Notes under the pieces: model-generated
Seen by the model: the letters and a program-made list of their open reading frames with translations, nothing else
What the model was told of the DNA's origin: nothing
Databases searched by the model: none
Shown: positions 1 to 6,644 of the stretch, piece by piece
How positions within the stretch are numbered: position 1 is the stretch's first letter
How the letters are laid out: every line of letters starts with the position of its first letter
Made by a program: the position numbers and the translations under genes
Source: Lachnospiraceae bacterium UBA6452
Lineage (GTDB): Bacteria > Bacillota > Clostridia > Lachnospirales > Lachnospiraceae
DNA: 7,737 nucleotides
Reading direction: 5' to 3'
Assembly: GCA_002441865.1 (NCBI GenBank)
Contig: DJNY01000173.1
Span: forward strand, 1 to 7,737

Positions 1-566
1 GTTTCCTTATCCTGCCTGAGTTCTTTTTCCTTCTTTGCGATCTTTACCTGTGTGTCCGCATATTCCTGCAGCATCTTCCGGTCATACTGGTTGATCATTT
101 CAATATAATCCGCTTTGTTAAGCAGATCCGAAAAACTGGACGCAGAAAGAAAAACATCCAGATAAGAAGTGTTTCCCTCTTCATATAAAAACTGGATCCG
201 CTGCTTCATTTCCTCATAACGCACCTTCTGCTGCTCTTTGGCATCCGCGATCGTTTCCTGCGCCTGAGTGATCGCGCTTTGCTTCTTTTCAATGATCTCA
301 TCGATCTCCAGGAGCTTACTGTTCGCCTCCTGCAGCTCTTCATTCAGATTATCCAGATAACTTTGCAGGCTCGCCCGGTCTGTCTGCAGATCCTGTATGC
401 TGTCATTTGCTTCTTCCAGCCCATTTTCTGCCTTCGCCTTATCCCGCTGTGCCTGCTCAAGTTGCTGCCCCGCCGTTGCATAGGCATACAAAGGACGCCC
501 GATCAAACAACCGAGCGTCACTACTGTAAAAGCTATCCATTTTTTCCAGTTCTTACAAAATGTCAT
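1..566 (-). CDS. Secreted coiled-coil murein hydrolase or hydrolase activator, PcsB/CwlO/EnvC-like N-terminus (partial)
   Basis: The frame is open from ATG 566 to the left window edge, so about 188 N-terminal residues are visible and the C-terminus is missing. Residues 1-27 form a Sec signal peptide: a lysine-rich start (CKNWKKW), a hydrophobic core and a likely cleavage after Ala-Tyr-Ala. The Cys in the core (TLGC) is not a proper lipobox. From about residue 30 the sequence is almost continuous heptad-type coiled coil rich in Q, E, K and L. It contains the segment QFLYEEGNTSYLDVFL followed by SSFSDLLNKADYIEMI, which is characteristic of the PcsB_CC domain in peptidoglycan hydrolases and their activators. 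The catalytic part (CHAP, NlpC/P60 or M23) would lie outside the window, so the enzyme class cannot be stated. An AAGGG site (576-580) lies 9 nt before the ATG and overlaps the stop codon of the dCMP deaminase gene, so the two are probably co-transcribed and coupled. Confidence 0.85.
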   Translation of the reverse strand, partial: MTFCKNWKKWIAFTVVTLGCLIGRPLYAYATAGQQLEQAQRDKAKAENGLEEANDSIQDLQTDRASLQSYLDNLNEELQEANSKLLEIDEIIEKKQSAITQAQETIADAKEQQKVRYEEMKQRIQFLYEEGNTSYLDVFLSASSFSDLLNKADYIEMINQYDRKMLQEYADTQVKIAKKEKELRQDKE

Positions 567-578
567 CTGCTACATCCC

Positions 579-1064
579 TTACAGATCAAGTTCTATTTTC
601 CTGCCGGTTCTTTCATACCGGTAATATTCCACGCCTGCTGCATCAAACATCTTTTTCGATGCGATATTCATCGGCGTTCCTTCGTATTTGTCACAGTCAT
701 ACACAACCGTTCTGATCCCCGCCTGTATGATCGCTTTTGCACACTCATTACACGGGAACAGGGATACATACAGCTTTGTGCCCTCCAGACTGCCACCGCG
801 GTAGTTGAGAATGGCATTCAGCTCACTGTGTGTGACAAACGGATATTTTGTCTCAAGCGCATCGCCTTCTCTGTCCCACGGGAAATCCTCATCGCTGCAT
901 CCATTCGGAAATCCGTTATATCCCATGGAAAGAATACGATTGTCTTTTCCGACAATACAGGCCCCTACCTGTGTATTCGGATCCTTGGAACGCATCCCCG
1001 ACAACATGGAAACACCCATAAAATATTCATCCCATGAAATGTAATCTTTTCTCTTATGATTCAT
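579..1064 (-). CDS. comEB: dCMP deaminase (ComEB-like)
   Basis: A 161-residue cytosolic zinc enzyme that converts dCMP to dUMP, feeding thymidylate synthase. The zinc and catalytic signature is complete: His79-Ser-Glu81 in the context HSELNAI, with Glu81 as the predicted proton shuttle, and Pro104-Cys105-x-x-Cys108. The N-terminal block SKDPNTQVGA (26-35) and GYNGFP (48-53) are typical of dCMP deaminases rather than of cytidine or tRNA-adenosine deaminases. Cys56 and the insert at 57-75 match the extra segment of this family, where a Cys often helps bind a second, structural zinc. The length is normal for the Firmicute family. The start is preceded only by a weak GGATGGA site (1071-1077). It follows upp after an 85-bp gap that contains alternating inverted repeats. 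The comEB name comes from the Bacillus locus and does not imply a competence role here. Confidence 0.93.
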   Translation of the reverse strand: MNHKRKDYISWDEYFMGVSMLSGMRSKDPNTQVGACIVGKDNRILSMGYNGFPNGCSDEDFPWDREGDALETKYPFVTHSELNAILNYRGGSLEGTKLYVSLFPCNECAKAIIQAGIRTVVYDCDKYEGTPMNIASKKMFDAAGVEYYRYERTGRKIELDL

Positions 1065-1085
1065 AGTTTATCCATCCGTTTTCTG

Positions 1086-1126
1086 GCAGATCTGCATATA
1101 CAGCAGATATCATTCTGCTTTGCAGA
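1086..1126 (-). repeat. Alternating TCTGC/GCAGA arms between upp and the dCMP deaminase gene
   Basis: Reading the minus strand from 1126 to 1086, five pentamers alternate in orientation: TCTGC, GCAGA, TCTGC, GCAGA, TCTGC. The first two form a hairpin with an AAA loop (1114-1126). Arms three and four form a 6-bp hairpin ATCTGC/GCAGAT with a 7-nt loop (1090-1108). The last two abut as the palindrome GCAGATCTGC (1086-1095). Arms two and three could also pair, so mutually exclusive folds are possible. There is no U-tract, so this is not a standard terminator. It may be an mRNA stability or processing element, or an attenuation-like structure. Confidence 0.5.
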
Positions 1127-1149
1127 CCAAATGATGACATGAATATCAC

Positions 1150-1779
1150 TTACTTTGTTCCGAAAATTCTGTCTCCCGCATCACCAAGACCCGGTACAAT
1201 ATAACAATGGTCATTTAACTTTTCATCAAGTGCGCCAATATAGATATCCACATCCGGGTGTGCTTCCTGCATTGCTTTTACACCTTCCGGCGCTGCAATG
1301 ATACACATGAAGTGGATGTTTTTACAGCCTTTATCTTTCAGCATCTGGATCGCTGCTACTGAAGAACCGCCTGTTGCCAGCATCGGATCGACTACAAAAA
1401 CTTCTCTCTGTGCACAGTCTTCCGGAAGCTTACAGTAATATTCTACCGGCTTTACCGTAACAGGATCACGATACAGGCCGATATGTCCTACTTTTGCAGC
1501 AGGGATCATCTCCAGCATACCGTCTACCATGCCAAGTCCAGCACGCAGGATCGGTACTACAGCCAGCTTCTTACCTTTCAGTTCTTTTACTGTTGTCTTG
1601 CAGATCGGTGTTTCGATCTCTACATCGGCAAGCGGCAGATCTCTCGTTGCTTCATAGCACATCAGCATTGCGATCTCACTGATATTCTGTCTGAAGTCCT
1701 TTGTTCCTGTTTCCTTTCTGCGGATAATACCGATCTTGTGCTTGATCAGCGGATGATCCATAACCACTACTTTACTCAT
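1150..1779 (-). CDS. upp: Uracil phosphoribosyltransferase
   Basis: A 209-residue enzyme that makes UMP from uracil and PRPP in pyrimidine salvage; it acts in the cytosol. The PRPP-binding motif is [10 protein letters not shown] (129-138). The conserved RAGLGM (79-84) is present, and the C-terminal uracil-binding segment [15 protein letters not shown] (193-207) is intact and in the usual place at the very end of the protein. Length and ends match the bacterial Upp family exactly. The start is well fixed: AGGAGG (1789-1794) lies 9 nt upstream of ATG 1779. The rpiB stop is only 24 bp upstream, so the two are almost certainly in one transcript. RpiB controls ribose 5-phosphate, the precursor of the PRPP that Upp consumes. 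Confidence 0.98.
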   Translation of the reverse strand: MSKVVVMDHPLIKHKIGIIRRKETGTKDFRQNISEIAMLMCYEATRDLPLADVEIETPICKTTVKELKGKKLAVVPILRAGLGMVDGMLEMIPAAKVGHIGLYRDPVTVKPVEYYCKLPEDCAQREVFVVDPMLATGGSSVAAIQMLKDKGCKNIHFMCIIAAPEGVKAMQEAHPDVDIYIGALDEKLNDHCYIVPGLGDAGDRIFGTK

Positions 1780-1803
1780 ATTCTTTGTCCTCCTGTATAT
1801 TTA

Positions 1804-2232
1804 TTAATCCTCAATCTGATTGATTCTTCTCTGGTGTCTTTCTTCTCCTGAAAATTCTGTTTCGAGGAAAGTATCTACAATGGAAAGTGCCAGATTCTGT
1901 CCGACAATCCCTGCACCAAGTGCCAGTACATTGGCATCATTATGCAGTCTTGTCAGCTTTGCGGAAACCGTGTCGGCGCAAAGTGCAGCACGGATCCCCT
2001 TTACTTTATTGGCTGTGATGGAAATACCGATTCCCGTAGTACAGATCACGATTCCCTTCTCACATGTCCCGTCCGCTACTGCATTTGCCACTGCTTTTCC
2101 GTAGACCGGATAATCGCAGGAGCTTTTATCGTAGCAGCCTACATCCTTTACTTCATATCCTTTTTCTTTTAAATGTGCTATTACAGTTTCTTTCAGATCA
2201 TATCCGCCATGATCACTGCCTATTGCTATCAT
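1804..2232 (-). CDS. rpiB: Ribose-5-phosphate isomerase B
   Basis: A 142-residue RpiB/LacA/LacB-family isomerase that interconverts ribose 5-phosphate and ribulose 5-phosphate. The N-terminal GSDHGGYDLK (5-14) has the conserved Asp7/His8. The catalytic Cys64 sits in CTTGIGISITANK (64-76), where many homologues have CGTGIG, so Thr65 is a small deviation. His97 in RLHNDANVL is the expected ring-opening histidine. The C-terminus ERHQRRINQIED is typical. The frame is open to an ATG at 2253, but ATG 2232 is preferred. AGGAGG (2239-2244) lies 6 nt upstream, and the protein then begins MIAIGSDHGG, as in the family. The start overlaps the end of the sua5 gene by 20 bp in another frame, so translation is probably coupled. 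It could be a LacA/B-type sugar-phosphate isomerase, but the sua5/upp context favours RpiB. Confidence 0.95.
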   Translation of the reverse strand: MIAIGSDHGGYDLKETVIAHLKEKGYEVKDVGCYDKSSCDYPVYGKAVANAVADGTCEKGIVICTTGIGISITANKVKGIRAALCADTVSAKLTRLHNDANVLALGAGIVGQNLALSIVDTFLETEFSGEERHQRRINQIED

Positions 2233-3304
2233 CTGTTTCCTCCTGATCTGCATCTATTATTTTATGACCTGCCGCCTTCAGCAGCCTGTTCATAACAGCC
2301 TGTCCGATCCCCTTATCCGAAAAGCTTTCCGTATACATGAAATCCATGCCTTCATCATCAAACTCCCGGAGCATCCGGAAAAGATCCTTTGCGATCTGCG
2401 CGAGATCATCTCTGTTCCCTGTTACCTTAACGGAATCAGCCTGATAGGCGCTGCCATCTTCCCCAGCGGCGATCACACCGACCTTATATCCCTGCGCGCG
2501 CTTTTTGTCTGCTTCCTGCTGCAGCCGTTTTCTGACATGATCAGCCTGTCCGCTGATGATCGTCAGCTCTCCCTTTGGTGCATAATGCTTATATTTCATG
2601 CCTGGTGCTTTCGGCTTTGCATTTCCGCTGACACTGAACATGGTCGGATCCTGCAAAAGATCCGGCAGAATTTCCTGCATCATTTCATAGGTCACATAGC
2701 CCGGTCTGAGGATCATCGGTTTTTCGCCCGTCACATCCACGATCGTGGATTCCACGCCGATCCCGACCTGTCCGCCGTCCAGCAGCATTTCGATCTTTCC
2801 GTCCATATCCTCATACACATATTTTCCCAGTGTTGGAGAAGGTCTGCCTGAAGTATTGGCACTCGGTGCTGCCACAAAGCCGCCCGCAGCCTCAATAAAA
2901 GCAAGTGCTACTTTGTGATCCGGGAAACGTACCGCAACCGTATCAAGTCCGCCGGTCGTCTCTTTGGGCACCAGATCTGTCTTTTTGAAGATCATGGTCA
3001 ATGGGCCCGGCCAGAACTTTTCTGCCAGCTTTCTGGCATTTTCCGGGATCTCGGCTGCGATCTTTGAAAGATCCTCCAGCCTGCAGATATGCACGATAAG
3101 CGGATTGTCACTCGGCCTGCCCTTTGCCGCATAGATCTTGCGGGAGCTGTCCGGATTCAAAGCATCTCCGCCCAGTCCGTAAACCGTCTCTGTCGGAAAA
3201 GCAACAAGACCGCCGTCCCTGATGATCTGACCTGCCTGCCTGATCGCTTCTTCATTCCATGTGTGCTCTAAATCTTTGATCCACTTCGTTTCCAAATGAC
3301 TCAT
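2213..3304 (-). CDS. tsaC: Threonylcarbamoyl-AMP synthase, two-domain Sua5/YwlC type
   Basis: It makes L-threonylcarbamoyl-AMP from threonine, bicarbonate and ATP, the first step of the t6A37 modification of ANN-decoding tRNAs. From ATG 3304 it has 363 residues, the size of full Sua5 proteins rather than the short TsaC/YrdC form. The YrdC domain (about 20-205) contains PTETVYGLG (37-45), KGRPSDNPL (61-69), WPGPLT (98-103), PSANTSG (147-153) and ESTIVD (185-190). The linker PGMKYKHYAP (234-243) leads to the Sua5 C-terminal domain (about 245-350). The start is uncertain. An ATG at 3343 is in frame but would sit about 5 nt from the predicted transcription start. ATG 3304 follows AGAAGGA almost directly (0-1 nt), which is too close for a good ribosome site. 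TTG 3295 lies 9 nt after the same AAGGA and is a serious alternative. The 3' end overlaps rpiB by 20 bp. Confidence 0.93.
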   Translation of the reverse strand: MSHLETKWIKDLEHTWNEEAIRQAGQIIRDGGLVAFPTETVYGLGGDALNPDSSRKIYAAKGRPSDNPLIVHICRLEDLSKIAAEIPENARKLAEKFWPGPLTMIFKKTDLVPKETTGGLDTVAVRFPDHKVALAFIEAAGGFVAAPSANTSGRPSPTLGKYVYEDMDGKIEMLLDGGQVGIGVESTIVDVTGEKPMILRPGYVTYEMMQEILPDLLQDPTMFSVSGNAKPKAPGMKYKHYAPKGELTIISGQADHVRKRLQQEADKKRAQGYKVGVIAAGEDGSAYQADSVKVTGNRDDLAQIAKDLFRMLREFDDEGMDFMYTESFSDKGIGQAVMNRLLKAAGHKIIDADQEETDDSNRQ

Positions 3305-3354
3305 TCCTTCTCTGCCGGATGAGGAATTTTGATGCCTCACCATAATTCTGCTTT

Positions 3355-3382
3355 AGTATAGCACATTTCCCCCTGCTTTCAA
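3355..3382 (-). promoter_or_regulatory. Sigma-A type promoter for sua5-rpiB-upp-dCMP deaminase
   Basis: On the minus strand, TTGAAA (3377-3382) is followed after 16 bp by TATACT (3355-3360). Transcription should begin near 3348. This gives a leader of about 44 nt to ATG 3304 or 53 nt to TTG 3295. It lies between cwlD and sua5, which suggests the metabolic genes can be expressed independently of the wall genes upstream. No terminator hairpin was seen after cwlD, so read-through is also possible. Confidence 0.7.
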
Positions 3383-3424
3383 ACTATCTGCACACACATT
3401 TCCGCACATTTTTCAGTTTCCGCA

Positions 3425-4132
3425 TCAGGCTGACGGTGCTTTTTGCACGCCGCTTACATATTGCATCGCAGCCATGGCAATATAAAATGCAAGACGCTCC
3501 TGATATGCGTCCGTCACAAGCTTATCCGCCTCTGCCTGATTGGACAGAAATCCACATTCCACAATAATTGTCGGAACAGTCGATTTTTTCAACAGATAAT
3601 AAGTGTTGTTGCCCTTTGGCATCCTTTTATTTTCAGGATCCACGCCTGCGGCCAGCTCCTGCTGCATGATCTGCGCTGCTTCCTTTCCGGCCTCAGAGGT
3701 TTCATAGTAAAAGACCTGTGCGCCGTGTACCCCTTCCGCCGTATAGCTGTTCTGGTGAATGCTGATCGCCAGCGCAGCACCGGACGATTCGATCAGCGCG
3801 ATCCGGTTTTTCAGATCTTCCACCTTTTTACTTCCCTGATTTCCTGTATACAGCCCCCTATCTTCATTTCTCGTCAGGATAACCTGATAACCGTTCTGCT
3901 GCAGGAGTCTTGCAAGACGCATGGTGATCTGCAGATTGACATCTTTTTCCAGTGCGCCGTTGATTCCGATCTTGCCGGGATCTTCCCCGCCATGTCCCGC
4001 ATCCAGCACAATGACCGGCCGCTGTCCTGTCTTTTCCTGCTGCATGGTATAGATCACTGCCGTCCTCGCAAGATAGTACATAGAACACAAAAGGCAGATC
4101 GTAATGATCACAGAAATCAGCTTGTTTTGCAC
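3425..4132 (-). CDS. cwlD: N-acetylmuramoyl-L-alanine amidase, CwlD-like (Amidase_3)
   Basis: A zinc amidase that cleaves the bond between muramic acid and the stem peptide; CwlD proteins do this in spore cortex as the first step to muramic-delta-lactam. From GTG 4132 it has 235 residues. Residues about 4-25 are an uncleaved signal or membrane anchor. The Amidase_3 domain follows, with predicted zinc ligands His47 (DAGHGG), Glu62 (LEKDVNL) and His126 (SIHQNS) and catalytic Glu192 (IVECGFLSN). The domain covers nearly the whole protein without SH3, LysM or SPOR repeats, as in CwlD. The frame is open to a GTG at 4144, but GTG 4132 has GGAGG (4138-4142) 5 nt upstream while 4144 has no site. It lies 76 bp after the GH18 gene stop and may share its transcript. 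Other Amidase_3 proteins look similar, so the CwlD name rests on size, anchor and family resemblance. Confidence 0.85.
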   Translation of the reverse strand: MQNKLISVIITICLLCSMYYLARTAVIYTMQQEKTGQRPVIVLDAGHGGEDPGKIGINGALEKDVNLQITMRLARLLQQNGYQVILTRNEDRGLYTGNQGSKKVEDLKNRIALIESSGAALAISIHQNSYTAEGVHGAQVFYYETSEAGKEAAQIMQQELAAGVDPENKRMPKGNNTYYLLKKSTVPTIIVECGFLSNQAEADKLVTDAYQERLAFYIAMAAMQYVSGVQKAPSA

Positions 4133-4143
4133 ATTGGCCTCCA

Positions 4144-4172
4144 CATACTATGTAGCTTTACTACATTCTATG
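4144..4172 (-). repeat. Hairpin just upstream of the cwlD ribosome binding site
   Basis: The arms ATGTAG (4150-4155) and CTACAT (4161-4166) are perfect around a 5-nt loop. After two mismatches, CATA (4144-4147) and TATG (4169-4172) pair again, giving 10 pairs over a 12-bp arm. In the minus-strand transcript the hairpin ends 1 nt before the GGAGG that serves GTG 4132. It could lower ribosome access to cwlD or mark an RNA processing site. It lacks a U-tract and GC content, so it is not a good terminator. Confidence 0.5.
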
Positions 4173-4208
4173 CCAAGCTGCTCTGTGTTATGACTTTCTG
4201 CCTTCTTT

Positions 4209-6029
4209 TTATTCTGTCACAATTTCCTCAAGCGGTGCCTGCTCATCCGCCGTATCAGTCTGTCCGCCTGCATCTCCTGTATTTTCTGTGTTCTGCACAG
4301 CTGCTGTCTCATCTGTGATCACCGGATCAATAGCAGCTTCATTTTTTACATAATTTTCTATAAGCGCCCAGACATCCGGTGTTTCCAGCCCCAGCTTCCA
4401 TTCTGCTATACCGCCCAGCTGATAAGCCGACATGACCTGCAGCTTTGCTTCCAGGCTCTTTGCATTTTCCAGCCAGATCTGACAGGTCACGCCATCTGCC
4501 TCAAAGGTCGCATAATCCTGACAGGTCGTTTCATCCCAGGAAGCTGCTGCGCCGTATTGTGCCAGATAATCCGCCGCCGCAGACATGGAAAGTGCCTCGC
4601 TTGTCAGACTGTCTCCCCATTTCCAGAGTCTTGTATAAAACGGAACCGCATTGATCACTTTTTCCTGTGGTACAGCGGAAACCGTATCCTCGATGCCCTG
4701 CTGCACATACCCGATCGAAGCCACACTGCCCGCTTCCGCAGAGCCTGCATAATGTTCATCATATCCCATGATAACCACATAATCTACTACTGTTCCCTGT
4801 TCTTTTCTGTCATAATGCGCTGTATAGCCTGTCGGTACATAATTATCAACGGAAAGCACGATCTGGTTCTTCCTGCAGCTGATGGAAAGCTCGCGCAAAA
4901 ACTGCACATAATCGCCGCCCGCGCTTTCCGGAACCTGCTCAAAGTCGATATTGATTCCATCAATTCCCATTGCCGTAACGGTTCCTACAAGCTGGGAGAT
5001 CAGGTTTTTCCGGTTTGTTGTCGTACCAAGGATCTGTGCAATATCCACATCATTGGTGAAATTATCGATGAGTGCCCACACCTCGATCCCGCGGGCATGC
5101 ATCGCATCCACATAGGCCTGGCTTGCAATAGATGTAAAGTTACCGGCATTATCATTTAAGAAAAACCACGTCGGAGAGATCGTATTGACCGCCTTTGTAT
5201 TTGCCAGCAGACCATCCACGCCCTCATTGGCTGCAGCATTTGTTACCTGATGCCATGCCATATTGATCTTGTAATCTTTATGAATGCTTGTATATTCCGG
5301 GATCACATAGCTGATCGGTACTTCTACCGTCTGATCCTCTGCAGCTTCCAGACGCTTGTTTTCCACATAACCGATGACCGCATCCGCCGTTTCCACCTTA
5401 GACCAGTTTTCCATTTCTTCCAGAACCGTTACCCGGCTGTCTGCTTCCTGCTGCTCTAAAATATCACTTTTGATACCGCCCTGATACCGGACAGCGGTTG
5501 CTTTCCTTATCACCGCAGTCTGATGTGTCACATTTTCTGTATAGATCTGCAGTCTGTGCGGTGCTTCATAGGTATTGCAGACGAAATTTGAAAACTCCTG
5601 CATAAAACTGAGCGATACATAAGGCACTTCATCCTGCAGCACAAAGATCGGGCACGTATGCTCTGCTGTCCCGCCCGAAACGGTGTATGATGTCGAATCA
5701 AGCGGGATCTCATACAGATCCAGTGCTGTTGTATAAAGCAGCAGTTTTTCATTTACATCATAATAAAATCTGCTGTTTAACTGCTCCTGTACAAAAGACA
5801 AAGGCAGATAATCATTGCCGTCTATGTTGGCAGCCTTTTCCTCTGCCACCGCATCCGCCAGAATGATCGGAACCTGTCCTTCCTTTTCGATTCCATAGTA
5901 CTGGGACAGATCCATCATCTCCTTGGAATAAGAATATTTTTGATATAATTTCACGCCGGCTGCACCTACAATGATCAGAACCATCAAAGCAACTGCGATC
6001 ACAATGGGAAGTATTTTCTTTTTTTCCAT
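4209..6029 (-). CDS. Membrane-anchored SH3 and GH18 family glycoside hydrolase
   Basis: A 606-residue protein on the outer face of the membrane. A basic N-terminus (MEKKK) and hydrophobic segment at 7-27 act as an anchor. Residues about 45-165 resemble two units of a copper-amine-oxidase-N-like stalk domain (YLPLSFVQEQL, then YVSLSFMQEF). Residues about 170-230 resemble a bacterial SH3 fold (VRYQGG, WSKVE, IGYVENKRLE). The GH18 barrel spans about 255-555. Its catalytic strand is DGINIDFE (357-364) with acid Glu364, Asp362, and Asn360 where classical chitinases have Asp. MGYDEHY (421-427) and GGIAEWKLG (539-547) are further barrel motifs. A disordered acidic Thr/Glu tail ends the protein. Related GH18 proteins of spore formers cut glycan strands of peptidoglycan or cortex; the substrate here is not shown by the sequence. 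Start: AAAGGAG (6036-6042) lies 6 nt before ATG 6029. Confidence 0.9.
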   Translation of the reverse strand: MEKKKILPIVIAVALMVLIIVGAAGVKLYQKYSYSKEMMDLSQYYGIEKEGQVPIILADAVAEEKAANIDGNDYLPLSFVQEQLNSRFYYDVNEKLLLYTTALDLYEIPLDSTSYTVSGGTAEHTCPIFVLQDEVPYVSLSFMQEFSNFVCNTYEAPHRLQIYTENVTHQTAVIRKATAVRYQGGIKSDILEQQEADSRVTVLEEMENWSKVETADAVIGYVENKRLEAAEDQTVEVPISYVIPEYTSIHKDYKINMAWHQVTNAAANEGVDGLLANTKAVNTISPTWFFLNDNAGNFTSIASQAYVDAMHARGIEVWALIDNFTNDVDIAQILGTTTNRKNLISQLVGTVTAMGIDGINIDFEQVPESAGGDYVQFLRELSISCRKNQIVLSVDNYVPTGYTAHYDRKEQGTVVDYVVIMGYDEHYAGSAEAGSVASIGYVQQGIEDTVSAVPQEKVINAVPFYTRLWKWGDSLTSEALSMSAAADYLAQYGAAASWDETTCQDYATFEADGVTCQIWLENAKSLEAKLQVMSAYQLGGIAEWKLGLETPDVWALIENYVKNEAAIDPVITDETAAVQNTENTGDAGGQTDTADEQAPLEEIVTE

Positions 6030-6065
6030 TCTGTTCTCCTTTGTCTGAATCCCCTATTCTGTTTT

Positions 6066-6094
6066 AGTATACCAAACTATGCAAAATGGGACAA
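6066..6094 (-). promoter_or_regulatory. Sigma-A type promoter of the GH18 gene
   Basis: On the minus strand, TTGTCC (6089-6094) is followed after 17 bp by TATACT (6066-6071), with transcription expected to start near 6059 and a leader of about 30 nt. The -35 hexamer lies inside the right arm of a 12-bp inverted repeat (6086-6147), so a fold or a bound protein there could affect initiation. Confidence 0.7.
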
Positions 6095-6147
6095 GTGTAC
6101 ACGTACGATTTACACAGAGGGGCTGTTTCATCTGTCACCTGTCCCAT
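6086..6147 (-). terminator. Long-stem hairpin after the small ORF, overlapping the GH18 promoter
   Basis: ATGGGACAAGTG (6086-6097) and CACCTGTCCCAT (6136-6147) are complementary at 11 of 12 positions. In minus-strand RNA the odd pair is G-U, so all 12 pairs form. A short U-run follows at once (UUUUG). The 38-nt loop can form an inner ACAGA/UCUGU stem. It sits 21 bp after the stop of the small ORF, as a terminator would, but the long loop and short U-run make it weak or a different type of element. Confidence 0.45.
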
Positions 6148-6168
6148 TCAGGATATTATCTCATGGCT

Positions 6169-6396
6169 TTATTCTTTTTTAATCCAGTCGTATCTGACCT
6201 CCTTTATACCACCGGACGCATCCATGACATAATCTGCCATAAAGTTGTCCGCATGATATCTGTCTGTTTCTCTCAGGATGTCCTTCCGCTCTGATACTTC
6301 AAGCATTGAAAAACAGTCCCGCAGCTTTTGCATAACCTGAAACTGTACTTCTATCCGATCCAGCATTTGCATAAGCTTCTGCCCCTGATCTGACAT
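6169..6396 (-). CDS. Small hypothetical protein (75 residues)
   Basis: I do not recognise this protein. From ATG 6396 it has 75 residues, charged and soluble, with no signal peptide or membrane segment. The first 45 residues look helical and possibly amphipathic (KLMQMLDRIEVQFQVMQKL, then EVSERKDILRETDRYH), with one Cys. The tail has a GG turn and ends in KEVRYDWIKKE. It is supported as a real gene by AGGAGG (6407-6412), which lies 10 nt before ATG 6396 and 4 nt before an in-frame ATG at 6402; either could be used. The frame stays open to ATG 6432, which has only a poor ribosome site. It is followed by a hairpin and then the GH18 promoter, so it seems to be its own transcription unit. No clear promoter was found in the AT-rich DNA upstream. 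Whether it works with the GH18 protein or with MecA is not shown. Confidence 0.6.
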   Translation of the reverse strand: MSDQGQKLMQMLDRIEVQFQVMQKLRDCFSMLEVSERKDILRETDRYHADNFMADYVMDASGGIKEVRYDWIKKE

Positions 6397-6623
6397 AAGC
6401 ATTTGTCCTCCTGTTGCTTTCTTTTCATACACCTGATCCCCCCAAAAGGAAAATTTACTGTGATATGAATAATAATTCCAGATTGTGAATCATATTTTAA
6501 AATTGTGGTGATGATAAAGAATAGATTACTAAGAGATGACATCGGACGCGCACAAAGACATTAAAAATAAATACTGTAATATTGAATTATCTGTTTGAAA
6601 ATTATTGTTGGAAAATAGTTTGA

Positions 6624-6643
6624 TAAAACACGTATGTGTTTTA
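6624..6643. repeat. Perfect 8-bp hairpin
   Basis: TAAAACAC (6624-6631) and GTGTTTTA (6636-6643) are perfect inverted repeats around the loop GTAT. It is AT-rich and could be a weak bidirectional terminator, a protein-binding dyad, or a stem of the surrounding 236-bp block. Confidence 0.6.
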
Positions 6644-6644
6644 A

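Noticed and set aside
279..1037. Plus-strand open frame of 252 codons across the dCMP deaminase gene and the coiled-coil gene.
   Set aside because: It is antisense to two well-recognised genes, is rich in Cys, Leu and Ile, and matches no family. It is a shadow of the minus-strand coding.
3362..3403. Direct repeat CACATTTCC (3362-3370 and 3395-3403) in the cwlD-sua5 gap.
   Set aside because: Nine bases repeated in low-complexity CA/T-rich DNA is not enough to support a regulatory or mobile feature.
4144..4172. Possible sporulation sigma promoter (GCATA, 16 bp, CATAGTA) ahead of cwlD.
   Set aside because: Transcription would start inside or after the ribosome site, leaving about 8 nt before the start codon. 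The hexamer-like strings are better explained by the hairpin.
3443..4318. Plus-strand open frame of 291 codons opposite cwlD.
   Set aside because: It is antisense to an intact amidase with all catalytic residues, and its composition (many His, Cys, Arg) is typical of a complementary-strand artefact.
6461..6500. ATATGA/TCATAT inverted repeat and the TTTTAAAA palindrome upstream of the small gene.
   Set aside because: Six-base AT-only arms 21 bp apart are expected by chance in this composition.
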